Positions 8,132 through 15,010 of a DNA stretch of 21,859 bases are shown here, piece by piece (position 1 is the stretch's first letter; the number at the start of each line of letters is the position of its first letter). The notes beneath the pieces are model-generated. The model saw only the letters and a program-made list of their open reading frames with translations. It was not told where the DNA came from and did not search any database. The stretch lies in contig DASXPA010000222.1 in NCBI GenBank assembly GCA_036493915.1, positions 1 to 21,859 on the forward strand, given 5' to 3'. Origin of the DNA: Palsa-1392 sp036493915 (lineage in GTDB: Bacteria; Verrucomicrobiota; Verrucomicrobiia; Chthoniobacterales; UBA10450). A program made the position numbers and the translations under genes.

Positions 8132-9909
8132 ACCTCCAAAATTTCCGCCACATTGACCGCGATTGTTTTCTCCAGTTCGCTGGCCTGCGCATTCAAAGTT
8201 TCGAGTTCCTCGTTAAGCGTTTCGAGCTGAGTCTTGAAATCCTCGTCACTTACTTCTTCTCCCGGAGCTACACCAACATAGCGTCCGGGATTGAGCGACC
8301 AGCCTTGAGCTTCGATTTCTTCGATCGTGGCGGCTTTGCATAGGCCGGGTATGTCACTGTAGCTCAGTTTTCCTTCTCCATAAGCGGAAGGTTCTTCCGC
8401 GACCTTCAGTTGTTTTGACTTACCAGACGCCTTCTGCATCTCGTGACTTAGATCAATGACCTTGTTCCCGAAGATCTCTTCAAGTTTCTCTCTCGCTTCG
8501 TCGCCGCCCAACGTGAAGTCGACTTCTTCTCCGCGATAAAGCCTAACGACGTTGGCGAGAAAGCCGATCTGCGCTTCCGTCCAGTCGCGATGCGCGCGGT
8601 CGATCTGCCGAAAGATATGGCGGGCGTCGAGGAAGAGGACGGTGTCGGCGCGGTTGTAGCCGGGGGCGGTGACCCCGGTTTTCCAAGGGCGATCGGAGGT
8701 TGCACGGCCGGGGTCAACGCCCCCGGCTACAACGGATGCAGCTTTACCCTTATCGAAGAACCAGAGGGTGCAGGGAAGCGTGACGGTGTAGAACATGTTT
8801 GGCCCGACCGCGACCATCACATCCACGGCGCGGCTCTCGACGAGCTGGCGGCGGATATCCTGCTCGGAGGCGCGGGCGTCGGAGGCGGAGTTGGCCATGA
8901 CGAAGCCGGCGCGGCCGTCTTTGCCTAACGAGGAAAAGAAGAGCTGGATCCAGAGGTAGTTCGCGTTGTCGGTGCGGGGCAGGCCGAAGGGAAAGCGGCG
9001 GCCGGGGCCGACGTCGCCTTCCAGCCGCTCCTTGTCGACGGCGTTGACGTTGAAGGGCGGATTCGCGAGGACGAAGTCGAAGCGGCCGGTGCTCTCGTGC
9101 GGGTCGTCGTAGTAGCTGATGGCTTCGCGCACGTCGCCTTCGAGGCCGTGCATGGCGAGGTTCATGCGCGAGAGGGCGACGGTCGCGCCGACTTTTTCGT
9201 TGCCGTGAATGGAGAGCTCGCGCGCCGGGTTTTTCCGATGCTCGGCGACGAAGCGCGCGCTCTGCACGAACATGCCGCCGGAGCCGGTGGCAGGATCGTA
9301 AACGCTGCCGTGGTAGGGCTCGAGCACTTCGACGATGAAGCGGACGATGCTGGCGGGCGTGTAGAATTCGCCGCCTTTCGAGCCTTCGGTGCGGGCGAAT
9401 TCGCCGAGAAAGTATTCGTAGATGCGGCCGAAGGCGTCGTAGTCGAGTCCGGCGGGAATCTCCGAGACGCGCTTGAGCAACTGCTTGAGGAGCGGGCTGG
9501 CGAAGATCTCGTAGGTCTTCGGGAGGACGCCGGCGAGCTGCGGGTTGTCGCGCTCGATCGCGCGCATGGCGTCGTTCAGCTTCGAGCCGATGTTCGCGCC
9601 TTCCGGCAGGCTGAGGAGGAAATCGAAGCGCGCGTCCGGCGCGAGGAAGATGATGCCTTCGGCGGTGTAGGCTTTCGGGTCGTCGAGGCGCGAGCCGCGG
9701 CGCGTGCCGGCGGTTTGTTTCGCCAGCTCCTGGCGACGTTTCGCGAAGCGGACTGCGGCGAAGCGGAGGAAGATAAGGCCAAGGACGGGGCCGGAGTATT
9801 GTTGCGCGGTGAGGCCGGAGTTGGCCCGGAGCTGGTCAGCGGCCTGCCAGAGCCGCTTCTCCAGCTCGTTATTAGCGGCGTCTTTTTCTGAAGGGGCGAT
9901 CCATTGCAT
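8128..9909 (-). CDS. hsdM: type I restriction-modification DNA methyltransferase subunit HsdM
   Basis: This 593-aa N6-adenine methyltransferase modifies the HsdS target using S-adenosylmethionine. The N-terminal HsdM helical domain (LWQAADQLRANSGL, residues 21-34) is followed by GGEFYTP (179-185), the SAM-binding DPATGSGG (205-212) and the catalytic NPPF (283-286). A coiled C-terminal tail (LETLNEELETLNAQASELEKT, in two parts) probably contacts HsdS. Residues 393-419 are an in-frame 27-codon palindromic insertion (8653-8733), between FFDKGK and RADTVLFLDARHIF, which are normally almost adjacent in the family. The insert lies after all catalytic motifs and keeps the frame, so activity may be kept. 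ATG at 9909 lies 18 bp after the ATP-grasp stop, and the Shine-Dalgarno is weak. Two GCCTAACGA sites (8541, 8923) fall in it. Confidence 0.96.
   Translation of the reverse strand: MQWIAPSEKDAANNELEKRLWQAADQLRANSGLTAQQYSGPVLGLIFLRFAAVRFAKRRQELAKQTAGTRRGSRLDDPKAYTAEGIIFLAPDARFDFLLSLPEGANIGSKLNDAMRAIERDNPQLAGVLPKTYEIFASPLLKQLLKRVSEIPAGLDYDAFGRIYEYFLGEFARTEGSKGGEFYTPASIVRFIVEVLEPYHGSVYDPATGSGGMFVQSARFVAEHRKNPARELSIHGNEKVGATVALSRMNLAMHGLEGDVREAISYYDDPHESTGRFDFVLANPPFNVNAVDKERLEGDVGPGRRFPFGLPRTDNANYLWIQLFFSSLGKDGRAGFVMANSASDARASEQDIRRQLVESRAVDVMVAVGPNMFYTVTLPCTLWFFDKGKAASVVAGGVDPGRATSDRPWKTGVTAPGYNRADTVLFLDARHIFRQIDRAHRDWTEAQIGFLANVVRLYRGEEVDFTLGGDEAREKLEEIFGNKVIDLSHEMQKASGKSKQLKVAEEPSAYGEGKLSYSDIPGLCKAATIEEIEAQGWSLNPGRYVGVAPGEEVSDEDFKTQLETLNEELETLNAQASELEKTIAVNVAEILEV
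8653..8733 (-). repeat. 81-bp palindromic element inserted in frame within hsdM
   Basis: The left arm (8653-8678) and right arm (8708-8733) are inverted copies matching at 25 of 26 positions, with a 29-nt loop. The element is exactly 27 codons on the hsdM strand, encoding VVAGGVDPGR…TGVTAPGYN, so each arm gives a Gly/Pro-rich peptide. It falls between two blocks that are normally close together in HsdM proteins. This is the behaviour known for Rickettsia palindromic elements (RPEs) within genes. No second copy was seen in this window. Confidence 0.85.
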
Positions 9910-9927
9910 GAAGCTAGACGCAACCTG

Positions 9928-10899
9928 TCATACGCCGGCCGATTCGCTGAGGGACTGCCGATTCACCGCCGCCTGCATGAACTTGCCCCAGCTCAGATTG
10001 TCGCGGCCCGGGACGTGTTCGCGCGCTTTGCGGATCGCCATTTCGGAGACCGCCTCGACGACCCATTGGAAATTCTCTTCGCCCACGTTCGATCGCTCCG
10101 CGTCAGGTGCGGGATTGCAAAAGTCGATCGCCATCGGGACGCCGTCGCGGATGGCGAACTCGACTGTGTTCAGGTCGTAGCCAAGGTATTGATTCAAGGC
10201 GAGGACGCCTTGCTCGACTTTTTCGAGGATGTCTTTCGGCGCCTGCCAATCGGTTTGGTAGCGCAGGTGATACGGGTGCCGCGGTTCGTAATTCATGACC
10301 TTCACGTGGCGCTGATCAATCGAGTAACAACGGAAGTACATCTGAAATTGCACTTCTTCCTGGAGCATCATGACAAGCTGTCCGGTCTCGCTGTAGGCCC
10401 GGAAAAATTCCTCCGGATTATGCAGCTTGTAGACATTTTTCCAGCCGCCGCCGGCGAACGGTTTGAAAAATGCCGGCCAGCCGACGTAGGCGAAGATCGC
10501 ATCCCAATCGAGCGGATAGGCGAGGTTGCGGAAGCTGTTGTCGTTCGTGTCGGGCGGCGGTTCATGGGAGGGAAGGAGGACGGTGTTGGGAACGCCGACA
10601 CCGATCTTGGTCGCGAGGGCGTTGTTGAAAAACTTCTCGTCCGCGCTCCACCAAAACGGGTTGTTCACGACGGCGCAGCCGGTAAGCGCTTCGTTCTTCA
10701 GCCAGGCGCGATAGAAGGGAACGTCCTGCGAAATGCGATCAATCACGACGTCGTAACCGGTCGGCTCGCCTTGCACAACTTTGTCGATCCGGACCGCCTC
10801 GGCCATGATGTCGTGGCCGCCGGTTTTTTGGTTCACGCGTTCGACAAAAGCCGGGGGAAAACTGCTTTCCTGGCCGTAGAGGATTCCGATTTTTTTCAT
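9928..10899 (-). CDS. ATP-grasp domain protein, unknown substrate
   Basis: This 323-aa protein begins with a Rossmann-like pre-ATP-grasp strand (MKKIGILYGQESSFP). The ATP-grasp fold follows: WPAFFKPFAGGGWKN with K146 and a glycine loop at 150-152, then the metal/ATP ligands E247 (TVEFAI) and D259 and N262 (AIDFCNPAPD). Such enzymes ligate a carboxylate to an amine or thiol with ATP, as RimK or glutathione synthetase do. I cannot name the substrate. It stands first in the same-strand block and ends 18 bp before hsdM, so it may share the RM transcript; whether it belongs to the system or is just the upstream host gene is open. ATG at 10899; Shine-Dalgarno weak. Confidence 0.8.
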   Translation of the reverse strand: MKKIGILYGQESSFPPAFVERVNQKTGGHDIMAEAVRIDKVVQGEPTGYDVVIDRISQDVPFYRAWLKNEALTGCAVVNNPFWWSADEKFFNNALATKIGVGVPNTVLLPSHEPPPDTNDNSFRNLAYPLDWDAIFAYVGWPAFFKPFAGGGWKNVYKLHNPEEFFRAYSETGQLVMMLQEEVQFQMYFRCYSIDQRHVKVMNYEPRHPYHLRYQTDWQAPKDILEKVEQGVLALNQYLGYDLNTVEFAIRDGVPMAIDFCNPAPDAERSNVGEENFQWVVEAVSEMAIRKAREHVPGRDNLSWGKFMQAAVNRQSLSESAGV

Positions 10900-10907
10900 A
10901 AAGAAGT

Positions 10908-10924
10908 CCGCAGACTACGCAGAT
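10908..10924 (+). repeat. degenerate intergenic repeat, copy 1 (CCGCRGAYYACGC type)
   Basis: The 17-nt unit ccgcagactacgcagat matches the copy at 11034 at 14 positions. It sits just 5' of the ATP-grasp gene. Repeats of this kind (CGCAGATTACGC) are common between genes in Verrucomicrobiota, from general knowledge. Confidence 0.45.
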
Positions 10925-11008
10925 TTCCTCAGATGAGAAGAGCGCAAATCGCGTGACGGCGGAGAAGCGACGAGGGGACTACAGAACCTTTGCTTCACTC
11001 ACGGCGCG

Positions 11009-11023
11009 CGGCAACATTCTCGC
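11009..11023. repeat. 15-bp direct repeat, copy A
   Basis: CGGCAACATTCTCGC here is identical to 11606-11620. On the minus strand it reads GAGAATGTTGCC, which in the second copy forms the WRE/MLP end of the esterase pseudogene. Copy A may thus be a displaced fragment of an esterase tail. Confidence 0.55.
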
Positions 11024-11029
11024 CAATAA

Positions 11030-11133
11030 TTAACCGCGGATTACGCAAATGACACGGATTTGAAGCAAATGCGATCAAGCCGAACCGCTCCCTTCACCAA
11101 GTGATCCGAGAATCCGCGTGATCCGCGGTTCAA
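11030..11133. repeat. intergenic inverted repeat built from CCGCGGATTACGC-type units
   Basis: The left arm at 11030-11046 (TTAACCGCGGATTACGC) and the right arm at 11116-11133 are inverted copies differing at two positions, enclosing about 69 nt. Inside the right half GTGATCCG also occurs twice (11101, 11118). The rest of the gap 10900-11286 holds no gene I can support; no clear -10/-35 pair for the ATP-grasp operon was found in it. Confidence 0.6.
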
Positions 11134-11286
11134 CTTTCGGGCATGCGTTCTTTCGGAGCGGGTTGAAAGGGCGACAGTGTGGCATCGGCATGCGAAGTGG
11201 CGATTGCGCTTGCAGGCGGGCTGCGGCGAGCAAACTAGAAACTGGACTTTCCCTTGACTGAAATGGTTTCGGCGCTTGACCAATAA

Positions 11287-11544
11287 TTGGACTTACACTT
11301 GCGGGTTTGGGGTCGCGTGCAAAAGCTGACAGCGCGTTCGGGCAAGGAGAAGCTGGTGTTGCGTCCGAAACAGGAACAGCTCCTGTACTTGCTGCGGGAA
11401 AAAAAGGCGCTCACGCCGCGCGAGATCTGGGATGGAATCGGCATCTCCAAACAAGGCGCGATGGATCTGCTGCATCCGCTAATGAAAGCCAGGTTGGTGC
11501 GTCGGATCGGGGGGAAGAAAAGCGGGCGTTACGTGCTGACCTGA
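11287..11544 (+). CDS. small winged-helix DNA-binding protein
   Basis: This 85-aa ORF starts at TTG 11287 (no ATG is available) and ends at TGA. Residues about 41-85 form a winged helix-turn-helix: LTPREIWDGIGISKQGAMDLLHPLMKARLV (in two helices) then a wing RRIGGKKSGRYVL. It resembles MarR-type or RecG-tail wHTH domains. It stands alone between repeats and a pseudogene. Two imperfect copies of TGGACTTnnnnTTG lie at 11243 and 11288 around the start and might be an operator. The weak start and isolation mean it could be a fragment of a larger gene. Confidence 0.55.
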   Translation: MDLHLRVWGRVQKLTARSGKEKLVLRPKQEQLLYLLREKKALTPREIWDGIGISKQGAMDLLHPLMKARLVRRIGGKKSGRYVLT

Positions 11545-11578
11545 CGAGTTCGGCGACTCCCTGTCATCCGCGGTTTCT

Positions 11579-11940
11579 TCAGTCCCAGAAGGCTAAGAGA
11601 TAATACGGCAACATTCTCGCGCCACTATTTCCACTCGTGGCCGTACCACCTGCGATCGTCGAGTCAATGCGAGATCCCGTTGGCGTTCAGGATCGCGGAG
11701 AGCCGATAGCTTTCGTACCGGGCTTTATTCCAATCGCCGCTGCTCGAGGATGATGCGCATGGGGTTGAATCGCCACGTGTCAGGCAGGTGCGGGAGGTAT
11801 CCGCAGGGGCTGTTGAAATAAATATTCTCATCGTGATAGCCGCCGAAGACGAGCATTTCGAACCCTCCCGGCTGAGATGGACCGTCCGCCAGCCCACATA
11901 ACGCTCCTTCATTGCGTGCCGGGAATTCAGCCGCGGGCAA
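11579..11940 (-). pseudogene. decayed esterase-family gene (C-terminal half)
   Basis: Pieces of an alpha/beta-hydrolase esterase can be followed across frames on the minus strand: GGYHDENIYFNSPCGYLPHL and TWRFNPMRIIL (frame of 11725-11940), then after a shift near 11740 SGDWNKARYESYRLSAILNANGISH, a TGA at 11664-11666, LDDRRWYGHEWK, a TAG at 11625-11627, WRE, a second shift, and MLPYYLLAFWD ending at 11579. The order and wording match esterases of the GYHDE…YFNNP…DYLPNL…GIPHWLD…HDWPLWREMLP type. TGG to TGA explains the first stop. At least two stops and two shifts make it a pseudogene; the N-terminal half with the catalytic serine is missing. Confidence 0.75.
11606..11620. repeat. 15-bp direct repeat, copy B
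   Basis: Identical to copy A at 11009-11023 and lying in the tail of the esterase pseudogene. The two copies bracket the winged-helix ORF with 582 bp between them. Confidence 0.55.
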
Positions 11941-12108
11941 AGGGGTTGAAGACGAGAAGAGAACAAGCCAATTCTCGGGCTCCTAGTCGACCTCACCTGC
12001 GTCTCAAGCGAGAACACGAACACGAATGCGAGCACGAGCAGGAGCAAGAAGAGATACAACTTGCGGGGGTTGCGGGCACGAATTTCCTCGGCGATAAGAC
12101 CGCTCCAA

Positions 12109-12969
12109 ATGGACGCGCCAAAGCACACTCTCACCGGTAATATTCAGCAGCATCCGGCCTTCTCGTCACGCGTGTTGCGCAACGAACGCGACGTGCTCGT
12201 TTACCTTCCGGTCGGCTACGGGCGCTCGCCCCGGCGGCGCTACCCGGTGCTTTATTTGCACGACGGCCAGAACGTCTTCGATGCTGCCACTTCCTTCGGC
12301 GGAGTAGAATGGAGCGCGGACGAATCGGCGCAACGCCTAACGAGACAGCGCTTGATCGAGCCGCTCATCATCGTCGCGGTCGCGAACACGGGGGAGAATC
12401 GCATCCACGAATATGCGCCGACGCGTGGCGTGATCGAGGCGAGCGCGAAGCGCAAAAAACGCAGCCGCGGCTGGCTGCCCAAGTATGGGCGCTTTTTGAT
12501 CGAAGAACTGAAACCATTCATCGATCGCGAATACCGGACGAAGCCGGGGGCGGAGTTTACCGGGCTCGGCGGCTCGTCGTTAGGCGGGCTCGCCACGCTC
12601 GTGCTGGGGCTCTGGTTTTCTCAAACTTTTCGCCGGCTCGCGGTCATGTCACCCTCGATCTGGTGGGACGATTGCGCGATCTATCGGATCGTCGACGAGC
12701 TGACGGAGAAGCCGTCGCTGAAAATCTGGCTCGATACCGGCACCAACGAACCCGGCTGGGAACGCGCCAAAACGTTGCGCGATCGGCTGGTGGAAAAAGG
12801 CTGGCGGCTTTACGACGATCTCCAATACACCGAGGTGGAAGGCGCCGATCACAGCGAAGGCGCATGGGGGTCGCGTTTCGAAGCGGTCTTGCGCTTTCTC
12901 TATCCGCCGGCGCCGCCAGGGATGAAGGAGCCGTTCCCGGCCGCGCCTTTGCTCGAGACGAGTCGTTAG
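12109..12969 (+). CDS. esterase-family alpha/beta hydrolase (enterochelin-esterase/YieL-like)
   Basis: The protein is 286 aa from ATG 12109; the in-frame extension to 12061 looks unlike the family. It shows the esterase pattern: RDVLVYLPVGYGRSPRRRYPVLYLHDGQ (two parts, residues 27-54), the nucleophile elbow GSSLG (S147), a likely acid D199 in WLDTGT, and the histidine in GADHSEGAW (H238). Such enzymes hydrolyse esters of sugars or siderophores. No signal peptide is seen, so it is probably cytoplasmic. It is convergent with accA. Two GCCTAACGA-type sites lie in it (12335, 12577) and a third covers its stop codon (12963-12971). The substrate is unknown. Confidence 0.88.
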   Translation: MDAPKHTLTGNIQQHPAFSSRVLRNERDVLVYLPVGYGRSPRRRYPVLYLHDGQNVFDAATSFGGVEWSADESAQRLTRQRLIEPLIIVAVANTGENRIHEYAPTRGVIEASAKRKKRSRGWLPKYGRFLIEELKPFIDREYRTKPGAEFTGLGGSSLGGLATLVLGLWFSQTFRRLAVMSPSIWWDDCAIYRIVDELTEKPSLKIWLDTGTNEPGWERAKTLRDRLVEKGWRLYDDLQYTEVEGADHSEGAWGSRFEAVLRFLYPPAPPGMKEPFPAAPLLETSR

Positions 12970-13013
12970 GCCGAGAAAGTCTGCGCGCGCGAGCGATTCG
13001 CTGTTCGTTAGGC
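12963..13013. repeat. two TCGTTAGGC sites, densest pair of an over-represented 9-mer
   Basis: Copies at 12963-12971 and 13005-13013 lie across the stop codons of the esterase and of accA. The other exact copies I counted start at 621, 4377, 8541, 8923, 12335, 15868, 16141, 17255 and 18400 as GCCTAACGA, and at 12577 and 21019 as TCGTTAGGC. Single-mismatch forms are at 18519 and 19075. Confidence 0.9.
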
Positions 13014-13985
13014 GCCGTTTTTCGTTTTCGGTTCGTCGAAGTTGCCGAGCTTGCGGAACTTCGCGTAGCGCTCCTGCAACAATTTATTGAACGGCTTCTC
13101 GAGCGCGTTCTTGAGATTGCGCCGCAAGGCGGCGCCTAGATTTGCCGCGGCGAGATCGTGATCGCGATGGGCGCCACCTTCGGGCTCCGGTACGACTTCG
13201 TCGACGACGCCGAGCCGCATGAGGTCGTCGGCAGTGAGCTTCAAAGCCTCGGCGGCTTCTGGAGCGTGCTTGCGATCTTTCCACAAAATTGCCGAACACG
13301 CCTCCGGGCTGATGACGGAATAATAAGCGTTCTCGAGAATAAGGACGCGATCGGCCACGCCGATTCCGAGCGCGCCGCCGGAGCCGCCTTCGCCAATGAC
13401 CGCGGCGATGATCGGCACCCGCAGGGTCATCATTTCGCGTAGGTTCACGGCGATCGCTTCGGCGATGTGGCGTTCTTCGGAGCCGATGCCGGGAAACGCG
13501 CCGGGCGTATCGATGAGCGAGATGACCGGCAGATTGAATTTCTCACCGAGCCGCATGACGCGAAGCGCCTTGCGATAACCTTCCGGATACGCGCAGCCGA
13601 AATTGCGCTTCACGTTTTCTTTTGTGTCGCGGCCTTTCTGTTGAGTGATGACGACGCAGCGGTGGCTGCCAAGTTTGGCCAGACCGCAGGGCATGGCTTT
13701 GTCGTCGCCGAAGACGCGGTCGCCGTGCAGCTCGACCCATTCGGTGAAACAACGTCCGATGTAATTCAATGCGAAGGGCCGCTGCGTGTGGCGCGCGATT
13801 TGCACCCGCTGCCAGGCGCTCAGGTGATCGTAAATCTCGCGCCGGGTCTCGCGGATCTTGAGTTCCATCGACTCGACTTCGGAATCGAAATCGATGTCGT
13901 GTTTGTCGGAATGCGATTTCAGGTCCTGAAGCCGGCGCTGCAATTCCAGGATTGGCTTTTCAAAATCAAGCGGGTGCGAATCCAT
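13008..13985 (-). CDS. accA: acetyl-CoA carboxylase carboxyltransferase subunit alpha
   Basis: AccA (325 aa) forms the carboxyltransferase with AccD and moves CO2 from biotin to acetyl-CoA, the first step of fatty-acid synthesis. The N-terminal helical hairpin begins DFEKPILELQRRLQDLK; the crotonase-type core follows, with GRDTKENVKRNFG, LIDTPGAFPGIGSEER and GEGGSGGALGIGVADRVL, then SVISPEACSAILWKD, which form the active-site loops. The length matches the usual ~319 aa. The start is ATG at 13985. It is the last of four same-strand genes. Its TAA stop lies inside a GCCTAACGA motif. Highly conserved; a core host gene. Confidence 0.97.
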   Translation of the reverse strand: MDSHPLDFEKPILELQRRLQDLKSHSDKHDIDFDSEVESMELKIRETRREIYDHLSAWQRVQIARHTQRPFALNYIGRCFTEWVELHGDRVFGDDKAMPCGLAKLGSHRCVVITQQKGRDTKENVKRNFGCAYPEGYRKALRVMRLGEKFNLPVISLIDTPGAFPGIGSEERHIAEAIAVNLREMMTLRVPIIAAVIGEGGSGGALGIGVADRVLILENAYYSVISPEACSAILWKDRKHAPEAAEALKLTADDLMRLGVVDEVVPEPEGGAHRDHDLAAANLGAALRRNLKNALEKPFNKLLQERYAKFRKLGNFDEPKTKNGA

Positions 13986-14077
13986 GGTTGGTCGTGAATC
14001 GTTAAACCGTGAATGGTGAATCGTCGATCAGGGAGCGCACAGATTTCTCTGCCGATTCTTGAATCTCGTTTCTCGAT

Positions 14078-14917
14078 TCACGGAGTAATCGTGACAGCCG
14101 TTTTCGTGTTTACAAGGCTGCTCAGCTCCTCCACGTCGCTCGCGCTGAGGCCGATGCCTTCGTTCGGCGGCGGCACGTCGAGCACCGGGTGCGAGTCATC
14201 CGCCTCGGAGTAGAGGACGTAGCCGGGCGTGGCGAGGCGAATCCAGCGCGTGCTGTTGAGGAAATCCCGGCTGCCGATGCCGATCCGTTTGCCGTCTTTC
14301 CAAGCCATGACCGCGGCGACACGGGTGCTGATTTTAGGCGGCGGGTTGGCCGGCAGCTTCTCGTGCAGCAGATGGTAGCGCTTAAAGAATCGTTCGTGAT
14401 CGAGCAGATAGAGGAGCTTCTTCTCGCGTTGGATGAGGATGGAAAAAATCGGATGCGAGACGAGCAATCTGTCGCCGATGTGGAGCATCGTACCGCTGAG
14501 GTTATTCGTCCGCATGATCAGTTCGGGCGTGGAGTGTAACTTCGCCGCGATCCGCTGCAAAACGTCGCCGCTGCGGACGATGTATTCCTCTTTTTCCGGC
14601 GATGGATAATTCGAAAGCAGGATACTGGTGTTGACGTCGCCGAGCAGGTCCTGCGCTTCGCCGACATGCGGCCCGCTCGGGTATTCCTGGATAAAATTGG
14701 TGAGCGCGGTGCGCGCTTCCGTCAGTTTGCCTTCCTCCTTTAATTTCGCCGCGGCCTGGAATTTCGGGAGACTCACGTCCGGCATCTCCCGAGGGGTCGC
14801 CGCCGCTTTCATCTCCGCCTGCATCACGATTTCGGGGCGGAGGAAAATTTTGTAACTAAAGAGTGCGGCACCGCCAAAAATCACGGCGGCCAGAAGAATC
14901 GCGAAAAGCCATTTCAT
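14078..14917 (-). CDS. LysM protein with catalytically dead L,D-transpeptidase-like domain
   Basis: The protein is 279 aa with an N-terminal membrane anchor (residues 4-22), a TPR-like helical pair (50-95), and a LysM peptidoglycan-binding domain (EEYIVRSGDVLQRIAAKL, 110-155). The last 120 residues follow the YkuD L,D-transpeptidase course: FSILIQREKKLLYLLDHERFFKRYHL at the start and EGIGLSASDVEELSSLV…TAVTI at the end. In active enzymes that last block reads GCIRLSNEDVEEL; here the catalytic Cys aligns with G254 and the Arg with G256, and no HGT-type histidine motif is seen. So it probably binds, rather than cross-links, cell wall. It lies 92 bp upstream of accA. The YkuD link is by eye. Confidence 0.8.
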   Translation of the reverse strand: MKWLFAILLAAVIFGGAALFSYKIFLRPEIVMQAEMKAAATPREMPDVSLPKFQAAAKLKEEGKLTEARTALTNFIQEYPSGPHVGEAQDLLGDVNTSILLSNYPSPEKEEYIVRSGDVLQRIAAKLHSTPELIMRTNNLSGTMLHIGDRLLVSHPIFSILIQREKKLLYLLDHERFFKRYHLLHEKLPANPPPKISTRVAAVMAWKDGKRIGIGSRDFLNSTRWIRLATPGYVLYSEADDSHPVLDVPPPNEGIGLSASDVEELSSLVNTKTAVTITP

Positions 14918-15010
14918 GAAACAATCAAGCGCCGAGCGTCACTCTTCTTCTCGCACCGCCAGCCGCATTTTGGACGAGCAGTCCGTCGGCCGCGCCGAGT
15001 CGGCGGACGA

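Noticed and set aside
8653..8733. Palindrome in hsdM as a terminator or CRISPR-like repeat
   Set aside because: It lies in mid-gene, keeps the frame, has no T-run and no repeated spacer structure.
9097..9891. 264-aa plus-strand ORF opposite hsdM
   Set aside because: Shadow of hsdM third-position GC; monotonous Ala/Glu/Val/Arg content and no motif.
11664..12134. 156-aa minus-strand ORF with a hydrophobic start
   Set aside because: Only its last part matches an esterase; the rest is a mixture of frames and overlaps the intact esterase start, so the pseudogene explanation is better.
12577..12585. GTTAGGC words as integron attC core sites
   Set aside because: They fit GTTRRRY, but occur singly within genes with no paired RYYYAAC core, no cassette structure and no integrase.
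12309..13139. 276-aa plus-strand ORF across esterase and accA
   Set aside because: Runs through two well-supported genes in another frame and is arginine-rich, as expected for a shadow.
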